Shown here piece by piece: positions 1-8,642 of a DNA stretch of 64,000 nucleotides. The stretch comes from Flavobacteriales bacterium. GTDB lineage: Bacteria > Bacteroidota > Bacteroidia > Flavobacteriales > CAJXXR01. The position numbers and the translations under genes were made by a program. Position 1 is the stretch's first letter; every line of letters begins with the position of its first letter. The DNA lies in assembly GCA_025210805.1 (NCBI GenBank), contig JAOAQX010000026.1, positions 33,891 to 97,890 on the forward strand, read 5' to 3'. The notes under the pieces are model-generated. The model worked only from the letters and a program-made list of their open reading frames with translations, did not search any database and was not told where the DNA came from.

Positions 1-786
1 AGTATTCACGATACTATTTTTATTCATCATCCAGAGTGGTATCAATCAGTAGATAGAAATATTTATCTACGTAAAACGGCACATGCCTGTAAAAATGCAG
101 ACAGAATTGTTGCGATAAGCGAAACTACAAAACAAGATTTAATTTCTTTCTTTGATGCAGATGAAAACAAAATTGACGTAATCTATCAAAGCTGTCACCC
201 TACTTTCTTGGAAAAAAGAAATAGTGAGACTAAAGAAAAAATTCGTGAAAAATATCAACTACCCAAAGACTTTATTCTCTGCGTAGGAACTATTGAAGAA
301 CGTAAAAATATTTCGATAGTATTAGATACCATAGCCAAAAGACCTGACCTTCCATTAGTCATTATTGGGAAGAAAACAAGTTACTGGAAAAAAATAGAAT
401 ATAAAATAGAAAGACTTCAAATGGAACATCGAGTTTTTGTTCCGGAAGTTAACAATATGGAAGATTTGGCAGGAATTTATCAAATGGCAAAAGTCTTTAT
501 CTATCCTTCACTAATGGAGGGTTTTGGAATTCCTATCATTGAAGCTTTATTTTCTGAATGCCCTGTAATTACTAATTACAAAGGAGTATTCCCCGAGGCA
601 GCCGGACCTGATTCTCACTTGGTAAATACCGAAAATATTGCTGAAATTCGAGAAAAGATTGACTGGATTATCAATAACCCAGAAGAATCTCAGAAAAAAA
701 TAGAGAAAAGCAGACAATTTGCTCAAAAATTTGAAACAAAAAACTTACTCCCTCAATGGGAAAAACTTTATAAAAGCATGATTTAA
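1..786 (+). CDS. Glycosyltransferase family 4 (GT-B), 5' end cut by window
   Basis: The frame is open from base 1, so the gene starts before the window; 261 residues are visible. The C-terminal half of a GT-B retaining glycosyltransferase is present: the second Rossmann domain begins at LCVGTIEERKN, followed by the EX7E nucleotide-sugar contact motif (EGFGIPIIE, residues about 173-181 of the visible part). It presumably transfers a sugar from a nucleotide donor to a glycan at the cytoplasmic face of the inner membrane. A bidirectional-looking hairpin follows the stop codon and ribBA converges from the other side, so this is the last gene of its unit. Donor and acceptor cannot be told. The later polysaccharide locus at 16.4-27.3 kb is a separate unit on the same strand. 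Confidence 0.9.
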   Translation, partial: SIHDTIFIHHPEWYQSVDRNIYLRKTAHACKNADRIVAISETTKQDLISFFDADENKIDVIYQSCHPTFLEKRNSETKEKIREKYQLPKDFILCVGTIEERKNISIVLDTIAKRPDLPLVIIGKKTSYWKKIEYKIERLQMEHRVFVPEVNNMEDLAGIYQMAKVFIYPSLMEGFGIPIIEALFSECPVITNYKGVFPEAAGPDSHLVNTENIAEIREKIDWIINNPEESQKKIEKSRQFAQKFETKNLLPQWEKLYKSMI

Positions 787-802
787 ACACCCTTGTTAAA
801 TC

Positions 803-839
803 AAAAAAAAGTGATCTGAATTTCTGATCACTTTTTTTA
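803..839. terminator. Bidirectional rho-independent terminator
   Basis: The sequence AAAAAAAGTGATC, an 8-9 nt loop and GATCACTTTTTTT form a stem flanked by an A-run and a T-run. It lies between the convergent glycosyltransferase and ribBA genes, so it can end transcription from both sides. Confidence 0.75.
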
Positions 840-869
840 TGTTTTCACTTTCTTATACCGTTTACAGTA

Positions 870-2087
870 TTATTTAAAATCTTGTTTGAGCTCATGCCCC
901 ATTTTATCTTTCTTTGTTTTCAAATAAAAATCATTGTACTCGTTACTTTCTATCTCAATAGCAACATTTTCAACAATTTCTAATCCGTAACCAATCAAAC
1001 CTTTCCTTTTTCTAGGATTATTAGACATTAATCGAATTTTTGAAATCCCCAAATCTTTTATAATCTGAGCTCCTACTCCATATTCTCTTTCATCGCCTTT
1101 AAAACCTAGTTTTAGATTTGCCTCAACGGTATCAAAACCTTCTTCTTGGAGTTTATAGGCTTTTAACTTATTTACCAATCCAATCCCTCGACCTTCTTGA
1201 TTCATATATACCACAACGCCTTTTCCTGCCTCTTCGATCATTTGCATCGCCTTTTCTAACTGAGGACCGCAATCGCATCTACAAGAACCAAAAATATCTC
1301 CTGTGATACAAGAGGAATGAACTCTTACCAAAACAGGTTCATCTTTGTCCCATGTACCTTTATATAATGCTAAATGGTTTTTTCCATTGTTTATTTGCTC
1401 GAATGCTGCTAATTTGAAATTCCCTTCTTTTGTAGGCATTTCAACAGTTTCAAGATGCTCGATTAAACTTTCTTTTTCCATTCTATAGGATATTAAATCT
1501 TCAATTGAAATGATTTTTAAATCAAATTTCTTTGCTATATCCATAAGTTCTGGCAAACGAGCCATACTTCCGTCTTCATTCATGATCTCTACAATCACTC
1601 CTGCGGGAGCAAAGCCTGCCATTCTAGCTAAATCGATAGCGGCTTCTGTATGTCCAGCTCTTCTTAGAACACCTCCTTCTCTAGCTTTTAAAGGAAAAAT
1701 GTGCCCAGGTCGAGATAAATTCTCAGGGTTGGTTGTTTTGTCCACCAAAGATAGAATCGTTTTCGCTCTATCCGATGCCGAAATCCCTGTTGTTACCCCA
1801 TCTCCTACTTTATCTACAGAAATGGTAAAAGCAGTGTTATTGGGATCCGTATTTTTCCCTACCATAAGGTCTAGGTCTAATTCTTTACACCTTTGCTCAG
1901 TAAGAGGGGTACAAATAAGACCTCTACCGTGCATAGCCATAAAGTTGACCATTTCGGGAGTTATTTTCTCTGCAGCACAAACGAAGTCTCCTTCGTTTTC
2001 TCTGTTTTCGTCATCCACTACAATAACTACTTTACCATGCTTTATATCCTCTAAAGCTTCGGTGATGGAGTTGAGTTTTGTTTGCAT
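870..2087 (-). CDS. ribBA: RibBA: 3,4-dihydroxy-2-butanone 4-phosphate synthase / GTP cyclohydrolase II
   Basis: Bifunctional cytosolic enzyme giving both precursors of riboflavin: DHBP from ribulose 5-phosphate, and the pyrimidine from GTP. Residues 1 to about 200 are the RibB domain, with the acidic [12 protein letters not shown] motif near the N terminus and [11 protein letters not shown]. Residues about 205-400 are the RibA domain, with the zinc cysteine cluster in [17 protein letters not shown] and the NQEGRGIGL loop. At 405 residues it has the usual length for a full fusion. A -7-like element lies about 20 bases upstream of the start, leaving too little leader for an FMN riboswitch. It stands alone rather than in a rib operon. 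Confidence 0.97.
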   Translation of the reverse strand: MQTKLNSITEALEDIKHGKVVIVVDDENRENEGDFVCAAEKITPEMVNFMAMHGRGLICTPLTEQRCKELDLDLMVGKNTDPNNTAFTISVDKVGDGVTTGISASDRAKTILSLVDKTTNPENLSRPGHIFPLKAREGGVLRRAGHTEAAIDLARMAGFAPAGVIVEIMNEDGSMARLPELMDIAKKFDLKIISIEDLISYRMEKESLIEHLETVEMPTKEGNFKLAAFEQINNGKNHLALYKGTWDKDEPVLVRVHSSCITGDIFGSCRCDCGPQLEKAMQMIEEAGKGVVVYMNQEGRGIGLVNKLKAYKLQEEGFDTVEANLKLGFKGDEREYGVGAQIIKDLGISKIRLMSNNPRKRKGLIGYGLEIVENVAIEIESNEYNDFYLKTKKDKMGHELKQDFK

Positions 2088-2106
2088 TTACTTATGATTG
2101 TTTGCA

Positions 2107-2114
2107 CAAATTTA
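2107..2114 (-). promoter_or_regulatory. Putative -7 element of ribBA
   Basis: On the minus strand this reads TAAATTTG, an exact fit to the Bacteroidota -7 consensus TAnnTTTG, 20 bases before the ribBA start codon. No clear TTG -33 element was seen at the usual spacing. Confidence 0.5.
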
Positions 2115-2188
2115 CCAAATCCTTTGGGAGTTTGGGTTTGATATAATTAAAGTTCTTTTCAAAGACTTATGAAATCCGTAAAACTAGG

Positions 2189-2713
2189 TTAATGAGACTC
2201 TATTTTTGTATTTTCCTCCCAATCTCCTTTGGTACGCATTACATGCTCTATGAATTCTCTTACACAACCTTCTCCTCCATTCAAGGGAGAAATATAGGTG
2301 GCGATATTCTTGATCTCTGTTGCTGCATTTTTAGGACAAGCTGGAAGAGCCACTTCTTTCATTACTTCCCAGTCTGGTAAATCGTCCCCCATATAGGCTA
2401 AATCTTCTAGTTGGATATCATAACAAGCCATCAAATCCTTTAAACATTCCATTTTATCATGAGCTCCAAGATACACATCATAAATCCCGAGATAATGCAT
2501 TCTTTTTCGAACAGATTCTGACCTTCCGCCTGTAATTATGGCAACTTTATAACCTTTTTCCATTGCCAATTTCATGGCATAACCATCACGGGTATGCATC
2601 TCCCTGAGTTGATCTCCATTGGGCATAATAATGACTTTACCATTTGTTAGCACGCCATCTACATCAAACACAAAGGTGCTGATATTCTTCATTGTTTCTT
2701 TAAAATTCTCCAT
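2189..2713 (-). CDS. kdsC: KdsC-like HAD phosphatase (probable KDO 8-phosphate phosphatase)
   Basis: A 174-residue C0-type HAD phosphatase without a cap domain, the typical size of KdsC. Motif I is FVFDVDGVLTNG near residues 13-24 with the nucleophile and acid/base aspartates, motif II lies in IITGGRS, and motif IV is MGDDLPDWEVM. The C-terminal GGEGCVREF signature matches KdsC-type proteins, which remove phosphate from KDO 8-phosphate for lipopolysaccharide inner core synthesis. The substrate is inferred from family resemblance; a YrbI-type sugar phosphatase with another substrate is possible. Its start overlaps the end of the upstream DUF2520 gene by 14 bases, so the two are almost certainly co-transcribed and perhaps translationally coupled. 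Confidence 0.85.
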   Translation of the reverse strand: MENFKETMKNISTFVFDVDGVLTNGKVIIMPNGDQLREMHTRDGYAMKLAMEKGYKVAIITGGRSESVRKRMHYLGIYDVYLGAHDKMECLKDLMACYDIQLEDLAYMGDDLPDWEVMKEVALPACPKNAATEIKNIATYISPLNGGEGCVREFIEHVMRTKGDWEENTKIESH

Positions 2714-3461
2714 GTCTTTTTATAATTTGATCACTAAGTATTTTATAAATATTTTGATAATCTTCTGGATAAGATTTTAAAATACTTTGGTGTTTCTTTA
2801 TCGTTTTAAAGTCCTTTCTTTTTGCTGGACCCGTTTGTGCCTCAAAAGCGGTAAGGCTTGTTAGTTTCTCAATAGATTCTTCTACTAATGGAAGAATAAT
2901 TTTAGGATTTAAACCTTCTTTCTCTAATATTTCTTGTGAAAAATCTATCATTAAATTTGAAAAATTTGAAGCAAAAACCGCTGCCAAATGAAGTTTTAAT
3001 CTTTGGGTAGAATCTATGATAGAATTTCCCGACAAAAATCGCATAGCCATTGTTTCTAACTCATTGATTACCTCTACATCGCTTCCTTCAATTAGAATAT
3101 GAATTTTTTCAAATAAAACTTCTTTTGATTTAGTAAACGAATGTAATGGATAAAAAACACCTTTTCTACTTGATTGTAAACTGGAAATATCCGTTGCTCC
3201 TGAACAGTGAATATGTATTCCTCTTTCGGATATTTGCTGAGATAAATGGGCTATTACATCATCTGGAACACAAAAAAACAAAAGTAATTTCTCCGAAAAA
3301 TCTTGTATATCTTTAAGTGCCTTTGCATTGACCAGATCAGCTAATTCTTGAGCATTCTCGTGATTTCTAGAATAGATTTCTTTAATCTGATATCCTGTTT
3401 CATCCATTTTTTTTGCCAAATGGAAAGCGATATTTCCAGAACCGATGATTCCTATTTTCAT
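2700..3461 (-). CDS. Rossmann-like and DUF2520 domain protein
   Basis: A 253-residue protein with an N-terminal NAD(P)-binding Rossmann fold (GIIGSGNIAFHLAKKM, residues about 4-19) and a C-terminal alpha-helical DUF2520 domain (about residues 125-250) containing KLHLAAVFASNFSNLM. The architecture resembles 6-phosphogluconate dehydrogenase-type and ketopantoate reductase-type enzymes, so an NAD(P)-dependent oxidoreductase is likely, but the substrate is not known. It is the first gene of a pair with the KdsC-like phosphatase, a linkage that hints at sugar-acid or envelope metabolism but does not prove it. Confidence 0.85.
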   Translation of the reverse strand: MKIGIIGSGNIAFHLAKKMDETGYQIKEIYSRNHENAQELADLVNAKALKDIQDFSEKLLLFFCVPDDVIAHLSQQISERGIHIHCSGATDISSLQSSRKGVFYPLHSFTKSKEVLFEKIHILIEGSDVEVINELETMAMRFLSGNSIIDSTQRLKLHLAAVFASNFSNLMIDFSQEILEKEGLNPKIILPLVEESIEKLTSLTAFEAQTGPAKRKDFKTIKKHQSILKSYPEDYQNIYKILSDQIIKRHGEF

Positions 3462-3568
3462 AATGATTTCTTTTCTATTCTCTCACAAAACTTCAATTTT
3501 GTGTAATAAAGTTTAATGTTTCACGTTGAATTCTTTCAAATTTAGTAGATTATTTGTATTTTTTCATC

Positions 3569-4009
3569 ATGAAAACAGTTACTATGAAGAATTTATTTTT
3601 AAACCTATTAGCCTTTTTATTATTTCAATCCTCTTTTGGACAGAACATTGTTGGAGAATGGAATAATATTGACCCTGAAACTCAAAAAGTAAACTCTACC
3701 ATTACCATCACCAAAAGGGGTAATGAATATTTTGGGGCAATTACACATATTTCAAACCCTGCAAAAAGGAATGAAATATGTACAAAATGTAAAGGCGACT
3801 TAAAAGGTAAACCTATGCTTGGATTAGAAATCCTAAGAAATCTTAAAAAAAATGACGATATTTTTGATGGTGGTAAAATCCTTGACCCAAAATCTGGAAA
3901 AGATTACAAATGTAAAATCTGGGTTGACGAAGATGATGCAAACACCTTAAATGTGCGAGGATATATCGGTTTTTTCTATAGTACCCGTACTTGGGTTAGA
4001 AAAAAATAG
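3569..4009 (+). CDS. Secreted DUF2147 domain protein
   Basis: A small exported protein. The upstream TTG at 3554 opens the frame, but ATG at 3569 or 3584 is a better start; from 3584 the N terminus is MKNLFLNLLAFLLFQSSFGQ, a typical signal peptide. The mature part carries the DUF2147 pattern: IVGEWNNIDPETQK, two CxxC-flanked residues in CTKCKGDLKGKPMLGLEIL, a glycine-rich KILDPKSGKDYKCKIWV, and a C-terminal Trp-Val-Arg-Lys. The family is periplasmic or extracellular and of unknown function; it is thought to form a beta-barrel-like fold. It is a single-gene unit followed by a strong terminator. Confidence 0.85.
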   Translation: MKTVTMKNLFLNLLAFLLFQSSFGQNIVGEWNNIDPETQKVNSTITITKRGNEYFGAITHISNPAKRNEICTKCKGDLKGKPMLGLEILRNLKKNDDIFDGGKILDPKSGKDYKCKIWVDEDDANTLNVRGYIGFFYSTRTWVRKK

Positions 4010-4029
4010 TCCTAACTATTCATACTCAC

Positions 4030-4068
4030 AAAAAAGCCTTATTGTTATAAAACGATAAGGCTTTTTTC
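4030..4068 (+). terminator. Rho-independent terminator after DUF2147 gene
   Basis: AAAAAAGCCTTAT pairs with ATAAGGCTTTTTT around a loop of about 12 bases that itself can pair further; the descending T-run follows on the plus strand. The A-run on the other side would also allow termination from the minus strand. Confidence 0.8.
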
Positions 4069-4191
4069 TCATTTCTTAACTCACTTTGATACAGAATCCT
4101 TGTTAAAAATACACCGATTTTGATGTTATTTACCTATAAGTTCAGTTTCCTTTTCTGAGTATTCCGTTTCCGTTGTAGAACATCCCCCTTC

Positions 4192-4208
4192 CCCCCTTCA
4201 AAAGGGGG
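4192..4208. repeat. Perfect GC-rich hairpin in intergenic DNA
   Basis: CCCCCTT and AAGGGGG flank a 3-base loop, giving a 7 bp perfect stem in otherwise AT-rich DNA. A second CCCCCTT copy lies just upstream (4184-4190). There is no T-run, so it is not a standard terminator. It sits in the 276-base gap between the DUF2147 gene and the kynurenine operon, which holds nothing else except the terminator at 4030. Confidence 0.5.
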
Positions 4209-4285
4209 CTTAAATTAGTGTGTGTAAATTAAAACCATACATAATCTAATTCGACTTCCCCAAAAAAAACTAGAGTCATTTTTAA

Positions 4286-5641
4286 TTATAATCTATTAAG
4301 AATAGCGTTTTCTACCTCTTTGCTATCCCATATTGCTTCTATATTTTCAAAAGATGCCATTACTTCATCCATAATCTTAGATTGCTTTATCCCTATTTCC
4401 CATGCATCTGCATAAGGTGTATGGCTAAATGTGACCATAGAATAAAGTGGAACCCATTTGTCTGGATGGTTTTTAAGCATTTTCTTTTCGATCTTTTTAC
4501 GGAGCAAAAACTCTACATCAGCAGTTTTATCACGCATTTCGATAAAATTATACAATGCCAAATCAGCAATTGCATCCGCATTTCTTTTTCTAGCTTTTTG
4601 ATATTGATCTAGGATTGCGTCCCAATCATTTTTATCTGCTGCCCTTTCAATAATCTCGTGTAAAACGGTGCAATCTTCAAAACCGGCATTCATTCCTTGC
4701 CCATAGAAAGGTACAATTGCATGAGAAGCATCGCCAATTAAGGCAGTATTATTTCTTACCCAAGGGTAGGATCTGATAATACAGAGTGATGAGGTAGGAT
4801 TTTCATTATAATCTGCAATCAAATCTGGAATTAACTCAAGAGTATCTGGGAAGTGTTTTTTAAAAAATGCCATTACTTTAACATCGTCTGTTAATTGCTC
4901 AAAAGATTCTTCCCCCTCAAAAGGTAAAAATAAAGTACAGGTAAATGAACCGTCAAGATTAGGCAAAGCGATTAGCATGAACTCCCCTCTTGGCCAAATA
5001 TGTAAAGCATTTTTTTCTAGTTTATGACTTCCGTCTGGATTAGCTGGAATTTCTAATTCTTTATACCCATGATCAATATAGTCTTGCTGATAATCAAATC
5101 GATCTGTTCTTTGCATAGAGGCTCTCACTTTTGAGAATGCACCATCTGCTCCAAAAATTAAATCTGATTGATTGGTGAGTTCTTCACCAGTTTCTGTATT
5201 GGTGAGTTTTAGACTCGTTTCCTTTAAATTAACCCCTCTACACTTATGATCAAAAGTGACAGTGACATTTTCGTGTTTTTCTGCCAAGGTGATCATCGCA
5301 TTATTCAAACCTCCACGAGAAACAGAATAAATTGCTTGGTCATCAATTCCATAAAACTGCTCTGTTAGACTTCCGTCAACAGCATGCATTACACGCTTAT
5401 ACATAGGTATAGCATGTTTTCTAATTTCATCAGATATTCCCACAATATCCAATGCTTTCCATCCTCTATCAGAAAGTGCCAAATTGATGGATTTCCCAGC
5501 GTAAGCAGACTCTTTTCGAGAATCTGACCTGGCTTCAAAAATATCTACTTTATGACCTTTTTGTGCTAGAACAAGTGAAAGCAATGATCCTACTAATCCT
5601 GCTCCAGCAATTTGAATATGTTTTTTTTCTGTTTGCATCAT
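4286..5641 (-). CDS. kmo: Kynurenine 3-monooxygenase
   Basis: FAD- and NADPH-dependent enzyme that hydroxylates L-kynurenine to 3-hydroxykynurenine in tryptophan catabolism and de novo NAD synthesis. The 451-residue protein has the dinucleotide-binding IAGAGLVGSLLS at residues about 11-22, a central FAD-contacting GADGAFSKVR, and GDASHAIVPFYGQGMNAGFEDC near residue 305, which is diagnostic of KMO within the aromatic hydroxylases. The start is 2 bases after the kynureninase stop, so the two form one operon and act in sequence. It needs molecular oxygen, which implies an aerobic host. Confidence 0.95.
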   Translation of the reverse strand: MMQTEKKHIQIAGAGLVGSLLSLVLAQKGHKVDIFEARSDSRKESAYAGKSINLALSDRGWKALDIVGISDEIRKHAIPMYKRVMHAVDGSLTEQFYGIDDQAIYSVSRGGLNNAMITLAEKHENVTVTFDHKCRGVNLKETSLKLTNTETGEELTNQSDLIFGADGAFSKVRASMQRTDRFDYQQDYIDHGYKELEIPANPDGSHKLEKNALHIWPRGEFMLIALPNLDGSFTCTLFLPFEGEESFEQLTDDVKVMAFFKKHFPDTLELIPDLIADYNENPTSSLCIIRSYPWVRNNTALIGDASHAIVPFYGQGMNAGFEDCTVLHEIIERAADKNDWDAILDQYQKARKRNADAIADLALYNFIEMRDKTADVEFLLRKKIEKKMLKNHPDKWVPLYSMVTFSHTPYADAWEIGIKQSKIMDEVMASFENIEAIWDSKEVENAILNRL

Positions 5642-5643
5642 TT

Positions 5644-6921
5644 CTAAGAAAGTTTATTTAGGGCGTTTTCTAGCGCTTTCCCAAATTTATAAATATCTGT
5701 AAAACTATTATATAAAGGTACGGGAGCAATTCTAATAACATTAGGCTCTCTCCAATCGGCAATTACCCCTTCTTCTGTTAATAGATCAAAGAATTTTTTA
5801 TCATAACCATGTACAAATAGAGAAAACTGGCAACCTCTAGCTTTTTCTTCTTTTGGAGTGATTAATTCTACCACTTTTTTTCCTTGAGATGCATCTACTT
5901 CATTCAAAACAAAATCCATAAAATCTCTTAGCTTTTTAGCCTTATTTTGAATATTCTCCCAGCCTGCTTTTTCAAAAATATCTAAAGATGCTCTATAAGC
6001 TGCCATTGCTAACACAGGGGCATTACTGGTTTGCCAAGATTCAGCAGTAGGAATAGGAACAAAACCTTTTTTCATTTCAAAACGATCTGATTTTCGATAT
6101 CCCCACCAGCCTGCAAATTTGTGAAGTTCTTCGTTTTCATGATGTTTTTCATGCACGAAAATACTAGAGATGGATCCTGGTCCTGAGTTTAAGTATTTAT
6201 AAGAACACCAAGCGGCAAAATCCACTTCCCAATCATGAAGATGTAAATCAATATTCCCTGCTCCATGTGCTAAATCCCAACCTACAGTTATACCTTTCTT
6301 CTTGGCTGCTGCTGTAATGGTTTTCATATCAAAAACCTGACCTGTATAATAGTTTACTCCACCAATCATGAGCATGGCAATCTGATCACCTTCTTTCTCA
6401 ATAGTCTCTAAAATATCTTCGGTTCTCAATGTGTATTCACCTGCTCTTGCCGTCATTTCTAGAATAGCATCTTCTGGTTGATAACCATGAAACTTCACTT
6501 GAGATTCTAGTGCATATTGATCTGATGGAAAAGCGTTTTCTTCACATAAAATTTTATACTTCCCTTTTGTTGGACGATAAAAAGAAACCATTAGTAAGTG
6601 CAAATTCGTAGTCAAAGTATTCATGGCTACTACTTCTGTTGGCTTTGCTCCAACAAGTTTTGCAAGGCTATCGCTAAATCTTTCATGATAAGGCATCCAA
6701 GGATTTTTTGCATGAAAATGCCCTTCTACCCCATGAGTTTCCCAATCTTGTAATTCTGTCTCTATGGCTTTTCGGGCGCTTTTAGGCATTGCACCTAAAG
6801 AGTTTCCTGTAAAATAAATAGATTCTTTTCCTTGATATTTAGGTATGTGAAATAAATCTCTGAAAGATTTTAATTCATCTTGCTCATCCAGTTGTTGAGC
6901 ATATTCTAAGCTATAATTCAT
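5644..6921 (-). CDS. kynU: Kynureninase
   Basis: Pyridoxal-phosphate enzyme that cleaves 3-hydroxykynurenine to 3-hydroxyanthranilate and alanine (or kynurenine to anthranilate). The 425-residue protein has the fold-type I features in order: FTGNSLG near residue 38, the WDLAHGAGN motif with Asp216 expected to contact the PLP ring nitrogen, and the PLP lysine Lys242 in WCSYKYLNSGPG. The length is normal. It lies between a UbiA-like membrane protein gene (20 bases upstream) and kmo (2 bases downstream). Tryptophan dioxygenase, kynurenine formamidase and 3-hydroxyanthranilate dioxygenase are not in this window. Confidence 0.96.
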   Translation of the reverse strand: MNYSLEYAQQLDEQDELKSFRDLFHIPKYQGKESIYFTGNSLGAMPKSARKAIETELQDWETHGVEGHFHAKNPWMPYHERFSDSLAKLVGAKPTEVVAMNTLTTNLHLLMVSFYRPTKGKYKILCEENAFPSDQYALESQVKFHGYQPEDAILEMTARAGEYTLRTEDILETIEKEGDQIAMLMIGGVNYYTGQVFDMKTITAAAKKKGITVGWDLAHGAGNIDLHLHDWEVDFAAWCSYKYLNSGPGSISSIFVHEKHHENEELHKFAGWWGYRKSDRFEMKKGFVPIPTAESWQTSNAPVLAMAAYRASLDIFEKAGWENIQNKAKKLRDFMDFVLNEVDASQGKKVVELITPKEEKARGCQFSLFVHGYDKKFFDLLTEEGVIADWREPNVIRIAPVPLYNSFTDIYKFGKALENALNKLS

Positions 6922-6941
6922 TGTGGTATTTTTTCCAGCCT

Positions 6942-7778
6942 CTAAGTTATCACAAATCCTCGTTCTACAAAAAGACTTATGACATACAAAATTGGAATAG
7001 ATTCTAAAGCAATGGTAAAAAGAAAGTCTGGTGCGTTTTTACGGAGCATTGGAACAAGTTTTAAAAAAACTAGCACAGCGATAAGTAAAGACCAAACTGG
7101 CTCCAAAAAAATATAAGTAAATCCGGCCCAAACAAACATATTAAGGGTAATAATTATGGGCATATCTACCCGATCTGCAAAGTGTTTTTTTAGAATATTT
7201 TCTTCTCCGTCATATTCTATATCTCGGAAATCGAAAGGTAGCGTTAAAGAGAATATGAGTAAAAAATTACTAAAGAATAAAATCCAATGGTTATCAAATT
7301 TAATTTCTCCAGACATTTCGTAGGGAATACTCACCGTAACTACGGACCAAATAAAAGCGATTAAAAAAGTTTTGAGATATGGGAGCTTTCTTAAACTCCA
7401 CCATTTATTTTTGGTTTTTATAAATGGAATGGTGTAAAACACCACTGAAAAACCAACAATGACCACCCAAACAAGAGCCTCTCGCCAATTACAATTAAAA
7501 AAGAAATGATAAAAGGCATAACCTAAAGATAACGTCATTGTAATTCCAAGATGGTTCATGAATTTATCTAAAAAACTAAGCCTTTCCTCTGATGCTTTTT
7601 CTGAAAAATAAATATGCCTGCTCAATCTGTGAAAGTGATAAACTCCATTGGATCCAAGAAATACTGTAATAATATAAAAGATATCGAGCTTCACCCCAAA
7701 ATACACATAGCTTGAAACTGTAAGCATAGCTACGCTAAGTGACATTATCAAATTACTTTGTGAAAGAAATGTGAGCAT
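6942..7778 (-). CDS. UbiA-like polytopic membrane protein
   Basis: A 278-residue membrane protein with about eight or nine hydrophobic segments. It resembles the UbiA prenyltransferase superfamily: the second aspartate-rich motif is recognisable as DFRDIEYD (residues 183-190), and YTIPFIKTKN followed by LRKLPYLKTFLIAFIW matches the conserved region between the two motifs. The first aspartate motif, usually NDxxDxxxD, is replaced by NGVYHFHR around residues 44-51, so normal Mg-diphosphate binding is doubtful. The start coincides with the stop of the upstream exported-protein gene and kynU follows by 20 bases, indicating one operon. Activity as a prenyltransferase is not established. Confidence 0.65.
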   Translation of the reverse strand: MLTFLSQSNLIMSLSVAMLTVSSYVYFGVKLDIFYIITVFLGSNGVYHFHRLSRHIYFSEKASEERLSFLDKFMNHLGITMTLSLGYAFYHFFFNCNWREALVWVVIVGFSVVFYTIPFIKTKNKWWSLRKLPYLKTFLIAFIWSVVTVSIPYEMSGEIKFDNHWILFFSNFLLIFSLTLPFDFRDIEYDGEENILKKHFADRVDMPIIITLNMFVWAGFTYIFLEPVWSLLIAVLVFLKLVPMLRKNAPDFLFTIALESIPILYVISLFVERGFVIT

Positions 7779-8602
7779 TAATTGAATCCTAATTCCCGAT
7801 CTATTTCTTCTTCTTTTATTAATGAAAAGAAGGCTGGGGTTTTTGATTGCATAAAAAGAACCATCTGATAATAATCTTTAATTTTCAGTAAATGATTGAA
7901 TAGTGGTTCTGTAGAACAAAAGTAAATAAATCTGTTAATATCTTTTGGAAGAATATTCATTTTGGAAAACAGACTGTCTCCAAAATGAACCCTAACACTT
8001 TCTAGTTCTGACGACTGATTCTTCAACATATGAAGTTTTTTCATATCCTTCACATACTGACTTCCTCCCATAAAAACATTAGCTATTAATGAAGAACCAG
8101 CATAACTAAGTTCTCTTTCTTCATAAGTTTTATTTATTGGACCGGTATCCCAAGGTAAGTCAAGATTTTTGATTGCTTTTGCGGCATCGTCATCATCTCC
8201 AAAATGTTTTCTATACATAGAAAACCCTTCAGAAAGTACTACTTCATTCAGTTCAAAATTCTTTGGAAAGAGTAACACTTCTAGTATTCCTTTAAAATTT
8301 TCTTCAAGTATTATCAGGTCTTGATTTTGTAAATTGACAGCCGAAAACCTTAAAGTATCTCCCGCTTTTGCAGAAATTTCAAAGTATCCATCTTGACGAT
8401 TTGTGGTTCCTTTTTTTGACCTGAGATTAATAATATTAATTGGAATTTTTTCCTGAGATACAATTTTCACGACTCCTTCTACTTTTTTCTCTTGTGCAAA
8501 AGAATTTTGAGAAGAAAACAATAATAAAAAAGCGAAAAATATTTTTAAAAAATTTGTCAAATCAATCAATTTGTAGCAAATAAAACCAAAAATTATCATC
8601 AA
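7778..8602 (-). CDS. Exported protein with carboxypeptidase-regulatory-like N-terminal domain
   Basis: The 274-residue product begins with a long hydrophobic leader ending in SQNSFAQ, so it is probably exported by Sec. Residues about 38-110 resemble the CarboxypepD_reg-like beta-sandwich of Bacteroidota (KVEGVVKIVSQEKIPINIINL ... FEISAKAGDTLRFSAVNL ... LFPKNFELNEVVL). The rest is alpha-helical and shows no motif I recognise. Unlike TonB receptors that carry this domain, there is no plug or barrel. It shares its stop with the start of the UbiA-like gene. Its role next to kynurenine genes is unknown; it may be a periplasmic or outer-membrane accessory. Confidence 0.7.
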   Translation of the reverse strand: MMIIFGFICYKLIDLTNFLKIFFAFLLLFSSQNSFAQEKKVEGVVKIVSQEKIPINIINLRSKKGTTNRQDGYFEISAKAGDTLRFSAVNLQNQDLIILEENFKGILEVLLFPKNFELNEVVLSEGFSMYRKHFGDDDDAAKAIKNLDLPWDTGPINKTYEERELSYAGSSLIANVFMGGSQYVKDMKKLHMLKNQSSELESVRVHFGDSLFSKMNILPKDINRFIYFCSTEPLFNHLLKIKDYYQMVLFMQSKTPAFFSLIKEEEIDRELGFN

Positions 8603-8642
8603 AAGAAACCTTTTAATTGGCTTTGGTATTAATTCACTTATA

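Noticed and set aside
1510..2097. 195-residue ORF on the strand opposite ribBA
   Set aside because: It is an antisense shadow of a conserved enzyme gene and its translation has no family resemblance.
2088..2188. FMN riboswitch upstream of ribBA
   Set aside because: The gap is only about 100 bases, the -7 element lies 20 bases before the start, and no RFN-element sequence is seen.
3517..3532. parS-like sequence TGTTTCACGTTGAATT
   Set aside because: Only the first ten bases match TGTTTCACGTGAAACA; the second half-site is broken, so it is noted as a half-match rather than a centromere site.
4192..4208. Possible transcription terminator
   Set aside because: No T-run follows the stem on either strand, so it is listed as a structural hairpin only.
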